Under the pieces are notes generated by a model. That model saw nothing but the letters and a program-made list of their open reading frames with translations. It ran no database searches and had not been told where the DNA came from. Positions 1 through 8,178 of a DNA stretch of 23,625 nucleotides are shown piece by piece (position 1 is the stretch's first letter; every line of letters starts with the position of its first letter). The position numbers and the translations under genes are program-made. The DNA comes from Candidatus Methanophagales archaeon (GTDB lineage Archaea > Halobacteriota > Syntropharchaeia > Alkanophagales > Methanospirareceae). The DNA lies in contig PIXU01000184.1 of the NCBI GenBank assembly GCA_003601795.1, forward strand, positions 1-23,625, read 5' to 3'.

Positions 1-1458
1 GTGAGCGAGATGTGTCATGCAGGGGGATGCGGTGCGGATATTTATTTAGAGCGCGTAAAGTTAAAGGAGGAGGGGCTCAGTGCATGGGAGATATGGGTTT
101 CGGAATCACAGGAACGGTTTTTAATTGCAGCATCGAGAAACAAAGTGGAGGAGTTGCTGGGGGTATTCGAGAAATGGGATGTGGATGCCGTGGTTATAGG
201 TCAAACAAAACCTTTCTTTAAAAAAGAAAGCTTTACCAAAGAAAAAAAATATTCGCCTGTTTCACAGATAAGGATTTTTTATGAGGGGGAGCTTGTATTT
301 GAGCTGGATACCGATTTTTTGGTTGCATGCCCTGTTTATGAACGTCCGAAGGAGATAAGGATAAAGGAGAAGGGGGAGGAATCAATAGAAGAACCGAAAG
401 AGTACAATGAGGTTTTAAAAATGCTGCTTGCTGCTCCCAATATTGCCTCGCGGGAGTGTGTTATAAGACAATATGACCACGAAGTGCGAGCATCTACCGT
501 ACTAAAGCCGATGCAGGGGATAATGGGAAAAGAGACGCATGGGGACGCAGCGGTGATAAAGCCATTAGAAGAGTCCTATAAGGGACTTGCCATTACTTCT
601 GATGTGAATCCGTCTTTCTGCAAACTAAATCCATTTTGGGGTGCTGCAAGCGCTGTGGATGAAGTATGCAGGAATTTAACCGCAGTGGGTGCAACACCAC
701 ATTCATTTGCTGACTGCCTGAATTTTGGCAACCCGGAGAAGCCCGAGCGAATGGGCGAGTTCTATGAATGTTGTCGTGGTTTAGGTTATATGGCGTCTTC
801 GCTTAAAATACCCTTTGTGAGTGGTAATGTGAGTTTTTATAATGAATCCGCGGTTATGAATGAATCAATTCCCCCAACACCCACTATTCTTGGCATAGGA
901 TTATGCGAAGATGTAAGAGAATGCGTTACCGTAGACATAAAGGAAGCAGGGGATTTTCTTTATGTGACAGGAGAAACGAAAGAGGAGTTGGGTGGTAGTG
1001 AATATTACAAGTTAAGGGGAGTAGAAAGAGGAGGAATAGCGCCGAGAACTGACCCGGAGGTGTTGATAAGAAGTATGGAAGCGTTAAGGGACGCGATGGA
1101 TGAGGGATTAATCGCGAGTTGTCATGATGTTTCCGAGGGAGGTCTTGCGGTTGCGGTATGTGAGATGTTAATAGGGGGAGATATTGGCGCTTCTATTGAT
1201 ATTAGGGGTATGCGCCCAGAGCTGAGAAGTGATTATAAGCTGTTCTCAGAATCTAACTCAAGGTGGGTGGTGGAAGTATGGAAAGAAGAAAGGAAGCGGT
1301 TCGAGGATCTGTTAAAGAGAAGAAAAGTTTATGCAACTAAGTTGGGCGAGACAGTAGGAGAGAAGAGGATTTGGATTTATAATGGGAATAAGGAGTTGGT
1401 GGACCTTCCGTTAGAGGCAGTTCGAAAAGCGTGGTGTAGAGGTTTGGCAGTTTTTTAG
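1..1458 (+). CDS. purL: Phosphoribosylformylglycinamidine synthase subunit PurL, 5'-truncated by window edge
   Basis: PurL converts formylglycinamide ribonucleotide (FGAR) to FGAM with ATP and glutamine-derived ammonia, a cytosolic step of purine synthesis. The 485 residues visible match the central and C-terminal part of the large subunit, which is usually a little over 700 residues in archaea. The fragment opens inside the family pattern with SEMCHAGGCGADIYL, followed by WEIWVSESQERFL near residues 31-43. The second AIRS-like half carries an MQGIMGKETHGDAAVIKP stretch near 170-187, a GNVSFYNES motif near 277, and HDVSEGGLAVAVCEML near residue 375, all typical of PurL. The GTG at base 1 is a valine codon inside the gene, not the true start; the N-terminus lies left of the window. 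The gene is followed by a convergent HTH gene on the other strand. The identification is firm; the missing third cannot be judged. Confidence 0.96.
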   Translation: MSEMCHAGGCGADIYLERVKLKEEGLSAWEIWVSESQERFLIAASRNKVEELLGVFEKWDVDAVVIGQTKPFFKKESFTKEKKYSPVSQIRIFYEGELVFELDTDFLVACPVYERPKEIRIKEKGEESIEEPKEYNEVLKMLLAAPNIASRECVIRQYDHEVRASTVLKPMQGIMGKETHGDAAVIKPLEESYKGLAITSDVNPSFCKLNPFWGAASAVDEVCRNLTAVGATPHSFADCLNFGNPEKPERMGEFYECCRGLGYMASSLKIPFVSGNVSFYNESAVMNESIPPTPTILGIGLCEDVRECVTVDIKEAGDFLYVTGETKEELGGSEYYKLRGVERGGIAPRTDPEVLIRSMEALRDAMDEGLIASCHDVSEGGLAVAVCEMLIGGDIGASIDIRGMRPELRSDYKLFSESNSRWVVEVWKEERKRFEDLLKRRKVYATKLGETVGEKRIWIYNGNKELVDLPLEAVRKAWCRGLAVF

Positions 1459-1558
1459 CTTAAAAGAAGCGAAATTTTTAGTGCCAAAAGCAATTGCAGG
1501 ACAGCCTCGTGTATGTCCAAAAACATACATCTCTTTTGAGACGTACAATAAGTGCTTG

Positions 1559-1891
1559 CTACTTTTTCGTGGTGTTACACAGCTCTAATTTGCATACAGC
1601 TCCCTCTGTGCGTACCACTGTACAAATCCGACAAATTCTCGCGATAAAGTCATCCACGGAACCATGCACGAGGTCGTCAGCAAGTTTTTTTATCTCTTCC
1701 TTCGCATCCTCCTGAAAATTGAGCTTTGAACCCCTTTTCTTTGATGTGTATTGCGATACCGCAGCCTGCGTAATCCCAAGCATTTTAGAGATTTCTTTTT
1801 GGGATAACCCTCTTTTAATCAGCTCTTCTGCGAGTGCCGCCCGTATGCATGGCAATACTTCCCACACTATTATCTCACAGGGGAATTTCAT
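1559..1891 (-). CDS. Small archaeal HTH transcriptional regulator with C-terminal cysteines
   Basis: This encodes a protein of about 110 residues with an XRE-like helix-turn-helix: LSQKEISKMLGITQAAVSQ lies near residues 30-48, preceded by the family opening MKFPCEIIVWEVLPCIRAAL. The C-terminal part holds an ICRIC pair and a further cysteine (EGAVC), a possible metal or redox site. Such one-domain regulators are widespread in euryarchaea and usually have no assigned target. I choose the ATG at 1891; an in-frame TTG at 1900 would add three residues. An AAAGG stretch lies just upstream and overlaps a TATA-like TTATATAA at 1904-1911 that is too close to serve this ATG as a standard promoter. The gene is divergent from the aldehyde oxidoreductase, 340 bp away, so it may control that gene, but this is inference from position only. 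Confidence 0.85.
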   Translation of the reverse strand: MKFPCEIIVWEVLPCIRAALAEELIKRGLSQKEISKMLGITQAAVSQYTSKKRGSKLNFQEDAKEEIKKLADDLVHGSVDDFIARICRICTVVRTEGAVCKLELCNTTKK

Positions 1892-1900
1892 CTTACCCAA

Positions 1901-2230
1901 CCTTTATATAACGATTTGAGTTTTGCGAAGATAAGGAGGCTTTGCTGATAATCAAGACAGAAAAAAGCAAGGTGGATAGAATCGCACTTCCGATTGTTGC
2001 GGGATATGATAAATATTTAACGTGGGTAGAATCGTCAATAGAAGCATGAATGACGCTCAGCGACTCAGGTAAATTCATCACATACCGCAGATAAGCGATG
2101 TAAAGAGAGAACAAACGCCAAAATTGTTTTGCTTCTTTCAACGGATAACTTTTTATGAGAAGAGAAGGAATAAAAGAAAGGGGGTGATTTCATTATCATC
2201 CACCTAAATCTAAAGATGGGAGCAAAGGAA
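1901..2230. other. Intergenic region between divergent regulator and AOR
   Basis: No convincing gene lies here. One short plus-strand frame is open from 1912 to a TGA near 2048 and could encode ALPIVAGYDKYLTWVESSIEA-like residues, but it has no ATG and no recognisable family; it may be a remnant. A T-rich TTTTTATG box near 2148-2156 is a candidate TATA element for the AOR gene. A GGGGGTGAT stretch near 2180-2188 resembles a ribosome binding site but is about 40 nt ahead of the likely AOR start. Confidence 0.4.
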
Positions 2231-3976
2231 ATGAACAAGGTTCTGTATGTGAATTTAACGAAGAAAGATATCAGGGTAGAGGAAAGAGGAGATTTATTTG
2301 ATGAATATCTCGGCGGTTCGGGTGTTGCGATAAAGCTTCTGGAAGAAGAATGCCCACAGGGTATAGACCCTTTAAGTGCATCGAACCCGATAATTTTTGC
2401 TGTCGGTCCTCTTACCGCACTATATCCATCCGCTTCTAAGACTGTAGCGATGTTCAAATCGCCATTAACCGGCAATCTCGGAGAAAGCCACACCGGTGGA
2501 AGAAGTGCGATGGCGATTAAGCTTGCAGGTTATGGGGCAATGGTCATCAAAGGTTCAAGTGAACTCCCGCTGTACCTGGCAATTCACGGTGACGAAGTAA
2601 AGTTCAGAGATGCTTCCTCTATCTGGGGTATAGAAGCGGTAGCGGTCGGCAGGATTTTAAGAGAAGCAGAGCCCGGCGCAGGTGTAAGAACCATCATACG
2701 GATTGGAAGAGCGGGGGAGAAAATGGTGAGGTATGCCTGTGCGGTATGCGAAACATATCGTCATTTTGGACGACTTGGTTTAGGTGCGGTGATGGGCTCG
2801 AAGAAACTGAAAGCAATGGTTATTTCAGCAGATAAGAGTATAGAAATACCAAAGGGTAAGAGAAGGGAATACAAACTCGTTTACGATGAGATACAGGATG
2901 TTGTGGTTGAAACAGATGCGATGGAGAAATATCATGATTTGGGCACGGCTGGAAAGATATATAATTTGAATAAAATCGGAGGGATGGCGTATAAGAATTT
3001 AGAATCAGCAAGTGCACCGGATGAAATTGCGAGAGAATTTTCAGGTGAGAATGTTGCAGAGAAGTATCTTTCGAGGCGGGGTTCATGCTCGCATTGCCCG
3101 GTGGGTTGTATTCATTTAGCATCGCTCAGAGAACTTTACGAGCCCGGCTATTATTTCAAGACCTCAATCATTCCCTATGACAACGAGACAATTTACGCAC
3201 TTGGTTTTATGCTTGGGATGAACCGTGTGGAGGATTATCTGAGGCTGATTGATGTGGTTGACCGGATTGGTATGGACGCGATAAGCACAGGAGTGACCTT
3301 AGCATGGGCTACGGAAGCGTATGAGCGCGGGATAATAACAAAAGAGCATACCGATGGTCTTGAGTTACAATGGGGAGATGTTCAAGCCTATTCCGAGGCA
3401 ATAGAGAAGATAGTGATGATGCCAAACGAATTCTATCAAAATCTGGCTAAGGGCTCAGAATATGCATCCAGCATTTATGGCGGGCAGGAGTATGCACTCG
3501 CATTTGGCGGTAATGAGATGCCGGAATATCATACTGGAATTGCATGCTACCTGAACAATCTCCTGGGTGCAAGGCACAGCCATCTTGATTCCGCGGGATA
3601 CGACCTCGACCAGAAGTTAATGGGAAAAGAATTCACGCTTGAAGAAGTGGTGAGAGCGTTATTAAAGGAAGAAGAATGGCGACAAATACTGTCAAGTCTC
3701 GTGGTGTGCTTCTTTGCGAGGAAAGTGTTCACCGCAGAGAGGGTAACAAAGGCTTTGGATGCGATAGGGATAGGAAACTGGACAGAGGGAAAATTAGAAG
3801 ACCTTGGCAGAGTTATTCACCGAGCTAAAATGGACTTTAAGTTCAGAGAAGGGTTTGACCTTGCAAAACTGCGCATACCGAAGCGGATTTTTGAGGTACC
3901 GACTCCGCATGGTTTGTTAAGGGAGGAAGATATAAAGAAAGCGATTGAGATGTATGGTAAGATGATAGGAATTTAA
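2231..3976 (+). CDS. Aldehyde:ferredoxin oxidoreductase family tungstoenzyme
   Basis: Members of this family oxidise aldehydes to carboxylic acids with ferredoxin, using a tungsto-bispterin cofactor and one [4Fe-4S] cluster. The protein has about 581 residues from the ATG at 2231 (586 from an ATG at 2216), close to the family norm of about 600. MNKVLYVNLTKKDI is the typical AOR opening, and a GGGAG ribosome binding site lies 8 nt before 2231, so I prefer that start. The N-terminal pterin-binding domain includes GPLTALYPSASKTVAMFKSP and GGRSAMAIKLAGYGAMVIKG. Cluster ligands are visible as CSHCPVGC (Cys at 286, 289 and 293) and a lone Cys near 492, matching the spacing in Pyrococcus AOR. Which subtype this is (AOR, FOR, GAPOR, WOR) cannot be told from the sequence by eye. 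It stands alone, with no ferredoxin or pterin gene beside it. Confidence 0.93.
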   Translation: MNKVLYVNLTKKDIRVEERGDLFDEYLGGSGVAIKLLEEECPQGIDPLSASNPIIFAVGPLTALYPSASKTVAMFKSPLTGNLGESHTGGRSAMAIKLAGYGAMVIKGSSELPLYLAIHGDEVKFRDASSIWGIEAVAVGRILREAEPGAGVRTIIRIGRAGEKMVRYACAVCETYRHFGRLGLGAVMGSKKLKAMVISADKSIEIPKGKRREYKLVYDEIQDVVVETDAMEKYHDLGTAGKIYNLNKIGGMAYKNLESASAPDEIAREFSGENVAEKYLSRRGSCSHCPVGCIHLASLRELYEPGYYFKTSIIPYDNETIYALGFMLGMNRVEDYLRLIDVVDRIGMDAISTGVTLAWATEAYERGIITKEHTDGLELQWGDVQAYSEAIEKIVMMPNEFYQNLAKGSEYASSIYGGQEYALAFGGNEMPEYHTGIACYLNNLLGARHSHLDSAGYDLDQKLMGKEFTLEEVVRALLKEEEWRQILSSLVVCFFARKVFTAERVTKALDAIGIGNWTEGKLEDLGRVIHRAKMDFKFREGFDLAKLRIPKRIFEVPTPHGLLREEDIKKAIEMYGKMIGI

Positions 3977-3988
3977 TTAATTAAATTC
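3969..3988. repeat. Perfect 20-bp palindrome at AOR stop
   Basis: GAATTTAATTAATTAAATTC reads the same on both strands and spans the TAA stop of the AOR gene. The right part, AATTAATTAAATT, recurs about 40 nt downstream near 4017-4029, ahead of pheS. It consists only of A/T apart from the outer bases, so it may be chance in an AT-rich gap, a weak terminator, or a promoter element for pheS. Confidence 0.55.
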
Positions 3989-4051
3989 TTGTCTTATCTT
4001 ATGTTATGGCAAAAATGAATTAATTAAATTGAGAATGGCGGAAGAAGGGAA

Positions 4052-5587
4052 ATGGCAGATACTGATGAACTAACGACAACCGAAAAGCGAGTTTTGCTGG
4101 CTCTCGGGGAGGAGAGTGGCGAGTGGAACCAAAGAAAGCTGTCGGAGAAAACGGGCATAAATGAAGATGCAGTGATGCAAACCGCTTTTATGCTTGCTCA
4201 GAAGGGGCTTTGTGAAATAAAGGAGGAAAAGAAGATTTATTATTACTTAACAGAAGAAGGCAAGGAATACGCAGAGAAAGGATTGCCGGAGCGAAGGGCA
4301 CTGGATTTTTTGATAGACAAGAACGGAGCAAATATTGAAGAATTGAGAACTGCATTTGGCGAAAGGGTGAATATTGCAACAAATTGGCTACTGAAGAAGA
4401 AATGGGCGAGGATAGAGAAAAGGGACGCAGAAAGATTTTTAATGCCGACAATAGTCCAGGAAGAGTTGTCTCCAGATATTGATGAAAAAATACTGAAAAT
4501 TGTTAATGAAGGGGGAACGGAGTGGGAAGTATTGGTGAACCGACTCGAGGGAACAAAAGGAGGAGATATTAATTCCTTTTTGACTCAGTTGATTTCGCGG
4601 AATTTATTAGAGATACGCTCACATGTAGAGAGAAAAATAGCAATTACAGAGGCGGGCAAAGAGATATTATCGCAGGGCATATCGGTTGAGGAGGAAATAG
4701 CACAGCTCACGCCTGAACTCATAAGAACGGGGTCGTGGAGAGGGCGTAAATTCAAGCGATACGATGTGAATCTACCATCAAAAGAAATTTTCCCTGCGAA
4801 GATACATCCATATCAGCGGATTTTGGACCGAATGAGACGAATTTTCACGGAGATGGGGTTCATAGAAATAAAAGGAGAAGTAGTCCAGAGTGCGTTTTGG
4901 AATTTCGATGCATTATTCGTGCCGCAGGACCATCCAGCACGAGAGATGCAGGACACGTTTTACCTCGCGACGAGAAAGCCAATAGACGCACCTGAGGAGT
5001 TAATAAAAAACGTTGGACAGATGCACGAGCACGGTGGCTCGTTAAATTCCAGAGGTTGGGGTGGTAGGTGGAAAAGGGAGTTAGGAGAAGAGCTGCTGCT
5101 GAGGACACATACCACTGCTGTTACTTTGAATTATCTCGCTTCGCATCCGGAGCCGCCAGTGAAGGTCTTCTGCATTGACCGCGTTTATCGCCGCGAAACG
5201 ATTGACCCCACGCATATTCCTGAGTTTGACCAGTTAGAGGGGATTATCATGGATAAAGGCGTGACATTCAGCCACTTGCTGGGCTGCCTCTCGACATTTT
5301 ACAAGAAGATGGGATTTCCCTCGATACGATTCCGTCCTGGTTATTTCCCTTATACCGAGCCATCAGTGGAAGTGGAGGTATATATGAGAGAGAGGGGATG
5401 GATAGAATTGGGTGGTGCAGGGATATTCCGCGAAGAGGTGACGAATCCAATAGGTGTGAAATACCCGGTTTTAGCATGGGGACTCGGCATCGGTCGATTA
5501 GCTATGATCAGGCTGGGGCTAACGGACATAAGAGATTTGTACCAGTCTGATATAGACTGGTTGAGGAAAACACGTGTTTTTCGGTAA
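4052..5587 (+). CDS. pheS: Phenylalanine--tRNA ligase alpha subunit
   Basis: PheS is the catalytic subunit of the heterotetrameric enzyme that charges tRNA-Phe. At 511 residues it has archaeal/eukaryotic length. The first 200 or so residues form winged-helix modules (TEKRVLLALGEESGEWNQR onward, near residues 10-85), which are characteristic of the archaeal and eukaryotic form. The class II catalytic core starts near 250 with HPYQRILDRMRRIFTEMGF (motif 1). FCIDRVYRRETIDPTHIPEF near 374-393 is motif 2, with the FDQLEG segment, and LAWGLGIGRLAMIRLG near 475-490 is motif 3. A GAAGAAGGGA stretch supplies a plausible ribosome binding site. An ATG at 4035 is out of frame and stops early. PheT is not adjacent in this window. 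The call is firm. Confidence 0.97.
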   Translation: MADTDELTTTEKRVLLALGEESGEWNQRKLSEKTGINEDAVMQTAFMLAQKGLCEIKEEKKIYYYLTEEGKEYAEKGLPERRALDFLIDKNGANIEELRTAFGERVNIATNWLLKKKWARIEKRDAERFLMPTIVQEELSPDIDEKILKIVNEGGTEWEVLVNRLEGTKGGDINSFLTQLISRNLLEIRSHVERKIAITEAGKEILSQGISVEEEIAQLTPELIRTGSWRGRKFKRYDVNLPSKEIFPAKIHPYQRILDRMRRIFTEMGFIEIKGEVVQSAFWNFDALFVPQDHPAREMQDTFYLATRKPIDAPEELIKNVGQMHEHGGSLNSRGWGGRWKRELGEELLLRTHTTAVTLNYLASHPEPPVKVFCIDRVYRRETIDPTHIPEFDQLEGIIMDKGVTFSHLLGCLSTFYKKMGFPSIRFRPGYFPYTEPSVEVEVYMRERGWIELGGAGIFREEVTNPIGVKYPVLAWGLGIGRLAMIRLGLTDIRDLYQSDIDWLRKTRVFR

Positions 5588-5700
5588 TCATCGTCTATGC
5601 GAGCTCAGTGACCACAGTCCGACAAGCGGCAGGGATACAAAAAACATGTTAGAGTTAACAAATTTTGGATTGGTACTTCAAAAAGGAAGAGAGTTAAAGT

Positions 5701-6030
5701 ATGAAATTTGCTGAAACGCTTTTTGAGATAGCAAGAAACGATTTAGAAGCTTCAAAGTGCTTGTTTGAAAGAGAGTTATATCCGCAAGCTGTTTTTTACT
5801 TGCAGCAAAGTATAGAGAAGGCGACCAAATCTTTTGGTTTATTGAACGATGTAATAAAGGAGGATGAATTAAAGCATGTTAGTCACAATCCTTTGAAAGT
5901 TTACAAGAAATCAATCGAAAAACAGAAGAAAAAAATAGAGCGAATCATGGACGCTAATGAAAAAGTTCCAAAATTAGGAGAAGCAAAATTAATCAAGGAT
6001 CTTAATTTCAGGAATTATCATAAAAAATAG
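5701..6030 (+). CDS. HEPN-domain protein, N-terminal part (split by A6 frameshift)
   Basis: The first 60 residues match the HEPN fold as seen in small archaeal and bacterial proteins: FAETLFEIARNDLEASKCLF, then ELYPQAVFYLQQSIEKATKSF, the usual two-helix QQ..EKA signature. The reading frame stops at a TAG right after a run of six A (6022-6027). A shift of one base there (-1) continues directly into the next ORF, IAEFLTWLGSLSFEETLF, which is open from 6024. The two pieces therefore look like one protein of about 281 residues. HEPN proteins include RNases of toxin-antitoxin and defence systems, but I do not see a clear R-x4-6-H catalytic motif, and no nucleotidyltransferase partner is present, so the role is unknown. 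It lies about 110 bp after pheS. Confidence 0.75.
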   Translation: MKFAETLFEIARNDLEASKCLFERELYPQAVFYLQQSIEKATKSFGLLNDVIKEDELKHVSHNPLKVYKKSIEKQKKKIERIMDANEKVPKLGEAKLIKDLNFRNYHKK

Positions 6031-6056
6031 CGGAGTTTTTAACTTGGTTAGGTTCT

Positions 6057-6542
6057 TTGTCTTTTGAAGAGACACTCTTTATTCAGAAAAGTAAACTTAG
6101 GTTCGTAATACAGGAATTAGATAATCTCGAATCAGAGCTCGAAGGTGTAACTATAAATTCAAATGAAGAATTATTAAAGGTATCACTAGAGGAATCTAAA
6201 AAAGCCTATATGGAAATATTAGATGCTTTCTATGTGTTTAGTCCTCAAAAAATTGAAAAAGTTAAAGAAGATTTAAATATAAAATTAGATTTGAATTTAA
6301 TGAAAGAAGTGATTAGGGCAATACAATCAGCACCAATCAAGAAGGCCATATATGTTACTTACTCTCTATACTACCTTTCTTTAATAATGCTCCCTCACGC
6401 TATTGTTACAAGGTACCCTGATAATAACCACAATCCACTCGAGATTTATAACAAAAATCTGCCTCTGATACAGTTATTTGGCGATATGGTTGAGATAATG
6501 GAGAAAACACTATCTAAACTGGAGAATCTGTTAAGAGGATGA
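6057..6542 (+). CDS. C-terminal part of the HEPN-type protein
   Basis: This frame is open from 6024 after a TAA and has a TTG at 6057 as its only plausible start, without a clear ribosome binding site. It encodes a helical, charged segment (SLSFEETLFIQKSKLRFVI, then EELLKVSLEESKKAYMEILD) and a more hydrophobic helix IKKAIYVTYSLYYLSLIMLP near residues 95-115 of this piece. By itself it matches no family I know. Its best explanation is the continuation of the HEPN gene just upstream, from which it is separated by one base in an A6 run. Whether the shift is a real mutation, a sequencing error, or a programmed slip cannot be told here. Base composition is AT-rich like the upstream piece and unlike pheS, consistent with one accessory gene. 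Confidence 0.6.
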   Translation: MSFEETLFIQKSKLRFVIQELDNLESELEGVTINSNEELLKVSLEESKKAYMEILDAFYVFSPQKIEKVKEDLNIKLDLNLMKEVIRAIQSAPIKKAIYVTYSLYYLSLIMLPHAIVTRYPDNNHNPLEIYNKNLPLIQLFGDMVEIMEKTLSKLENLLRG

Positions 6543-6572
6543 TGAGTAATAAATAGAGTACCTGCTATATTC

Positions 6573-6707
6573 TCATCTCCTGTGCGCCTCCCCTACCATT
6601 TCACCAATATTTTCATATTTATTCGCGACAATCGGTCTTGATATTACTGTGTTAACAGCAGTGATTTTCACCGCGATGGAGCTTGACGGAGCTAAATCCT
6701 TGCTCAT
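6573..6707 (-). CDS. Possible 44-residue ORF downstream of acylphosphatase
   Basis: An ATG at 6707, about 10 nt after the acylphosphatase stop, opens a 44-codon frame that begins MSKDLAPSSSIAVKITAVNT and ends NIGEMVGEAHRR before TGA. The spacing suggests translation as the last gene of the dCMP deaminase / aroC / acylphosphatase cluster. Codon use looks like its neighbours, and the C-terminal half has the mix of charged and hydrophobic residues of a real protein. I know no family for it. It could equally be the remnant of a longer gene. It lies in the 175-bp gap before the convergent HEPN gene. Confidence 0.35.
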   Translation of the reverse strand: MSKDLAPSSSIAVKITAVNTVISRPIVANKYENIGEMVGEAHRR

Positions 6708-6717
6708 TTCTCAATCA

Positions 6718-7002
6718 TTACCGAAAACGGATGGAAAACCCCTTAAAATCTCCTGTATAATCCTCCCACATAACCTTTACCGAGGACACCTTCGCTGCGG
6801 GAGGGCCATGATGACAAAATTCTATCATTTCGTCCACTTTCACCTTCTCTCCTTCAAATACCGCTTCTACTCGCCCATCTTCCAGATTTCGCACCCATCC
6901 CTTTACGCCTCTCAGATCTGCTTCGTCCTTTGTTGCATATCGAAAGAGAACGCCCTGCACTCGCCCCTTGACAAATACATGCGCTCTTACTTTTGAGTCC
7001 AT
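6718..7002 (-). CDS. acyP: Acylphosphatase
   Basis: This small cytosolic enzyme hydrolyses carboxyl-phosphate bonds such as acetyl phosphate. At 94 residues it has the standard length. The signature GRVQGVLFRY spans residues 13-22 with the phosphate-binding Arg21, and GWVRNLEDGRVEAVFEG near 35-51 gives the catalytic Asn39; both key residues are present. It is the third gene of a minus-strand cluster, 46 bp after chorismate synthase. A weak TATA-like AAAATATTAAGG lies about 30-40 bp upstream in that gap, so it may also have its own promoter. Its physiological substrate in archaea is unclear. The identification is firm. Confidence 0.95.
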   Translation of the reverse strand: MDSKVRAHVFVKGRVQGVLFRYATKDEADLRGVKGWVRNLEDGRVEAVFEGEKVKVDEMIEFCHHGPPAAKVSSVKVMWEDYTGDFKGFSIRFR

Positions 7003-7048
7003 TTTTCACTTATTCAACGAGTCCTATTGTACCTTAATATTTTTATTT

Positions 7049-8161
7049 TTAATCTTGAAGCGTTTGACTGGGACCCACGAATAGTGAGAGTTTGTTTCGC
7101 ATCCAGCAATCCACCAGCACCAGCGCAACCATCGCCTCTGCAACTGGGACTATCCTGGGGCATATACAGGGATCATGTCTGCCCTTTGTCCTTAGTTCTA
7201 CCTCTTCCATTTTTGCCATATCCACGCTTTTCTGTGGCTTTGAAATAGATGCCGTAGGCTTAACCGCGATTCGACATACCACGGGCGCTCCTGTTGAGAT
7301 ACCACCTAAAATACCGCCTGCGTTATTCGTTCTCGTGTTTATCTGCCCGTCCTCCTGCAAAAAAAACTCATCATTCATCTCACTCCCTTTCATCCTCGCA
7401 GCCGCAAATCCCGTGCCTATTTCAACCCCTTTTACCGCTCCAATGCTCATTAAAGCCATTGCAAGTTCTGCATCCAGTTTATCAAATACCGGCTCGCCAA
7501 AACCGACCGGAACGCCGAACGCGATTACCTCCACGATACCGCCTACACTGTCTCCTGCTGCTTTTACCTGTTTAATTAACGCTTCCATTTTCCTTGCTGC
7601 TTCCGAATCGGCACATCTGACAGCATTTTTATCTACATTCTTTTTTAATTCTTCTATTCCTACTTCCTTTGCTACTATACCGCCGATTTCCACCACATGC
7701 CCCAGGATTTGGATGTCATGCATGGCTAAGATTTTCTTTGCTATTGCACCTGCTGCAACTCGCGCAACCGTTTCACGACCAGAAGCTCTCCCGCCGCCCC
7801 GGTAGTCCCTTATTCCGTACTTCACCTGGTATGTGAAATCAGCATGACCCGGTCTTGCAATGTTTTTTATTCGTTCATAAGGGCTTGAATCCGCGTCTTT
7901 GTTCCACACGAGCATGGAAATGGGCGTGCCGAGTGTTTTACCGTCAAACACGCCCGATAAAATCTTTACTTCATCTGCTTCTTTCCTTTCCGTCGTTAGT
8001 TCACTTACGCCCGGTTTTCTCCTGTCCAGTTCGAGCTGCACGTCTGCCTCGGACAGCTCAAGTCCAGCAGGGCAGCCGTCCACGACCACACCCACCGCTG
8101 CTCCATGCGACTCTCCCCAGGTAGTCACTCGAAATAGCTTTCCAAATGTATTGCCAGACAT
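7049..8161 (-). CDS. aroC: Chorismate synthase
   Basis: AroC removes phosphate from 5-enolpyruvylshikimate-3-phosphate to give chorismate, the last shikimate-pathway step, using reduced FMN. The protein is 370 residues, the normal length. The N-terminal signature FRVTTWGESHG spans residues 10-20, followed by ARPGHADFTYQVKYGIRDYR and GGGRASGRETVARVAAGAIA in the middle, and GRHDPCICPRIVPVAEAM near the C-terminus; these carry the conserved FMN and substrate contacts. The ATG lies 17 bp after the dCMP deaminase stop, which indicates one transcript. No other shikimate gene is nearby. The C-terminal tail after LVDCWMRNKL is variable in this family. Confidence 0.97.
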   Translation of the reverse strand: MSGNTFGKLFRVTTWGESHGAAVGVVVDGCPAGLELSEADVQLELDRRKPGVSELTTERKEADEVKILSGVFDGKTLGTPISMLVWNKDADSSPYERIKNIARPGHADFTYQVKYGIRDYRGGGRASGRETVARVAAGAIAKKILAMHDIQILGHVVEIGGIVAKEVGIEELKKNVDKNAVRCADSEAARKMEALIKQVKAAGDSVGGIVEVIAFGVPVGFGEPVFDKLDAELAMALMSIGAVKGVEIGTGFAAARMKGSEMNDEFFLQEDGQINTRTNNAGGILGGISTGAPVVCRIAVKPTASISKPQKSVDMAKMEEVELRTKGRHDPCICPRIVPVAEAMVALVLVDCWMRNKLSLFVGPSQTLQD

Positions 8162-8178
8162 AGTAAGATAATTTTAAT

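Noticed and set aside
1..3. GTG at the first base as the start of purL
   Set aside because: The residues after it belong to the middle of PurL, so it is an internal Val codon.
2065..2493. 142-codon minus-strand ORF
   Set aside because: Overlaps the start of the AOR gene on the opposite strand and has shadow-like composition.
5588..5700. tRNA or other RNA gene after pheS
   Set aside because: No T-loop GGTTCRAATCC-type sequence or cloverleaf pairing could be seen.
6537..6580. GATGATGA box as a C/D-box guide RNA
   Set aside because: A C-box-like sequence is present, but no matching D box (CUGA) or internal C'/D' boxes were found at proper spacing.
7092..7805. 237-codon plus-strand ORF
   Set aside because: It lies wholly antisense to chorismate synthase, is rich in Ser/Pro/Thr as antisense frames tend to be, and shows no motif.
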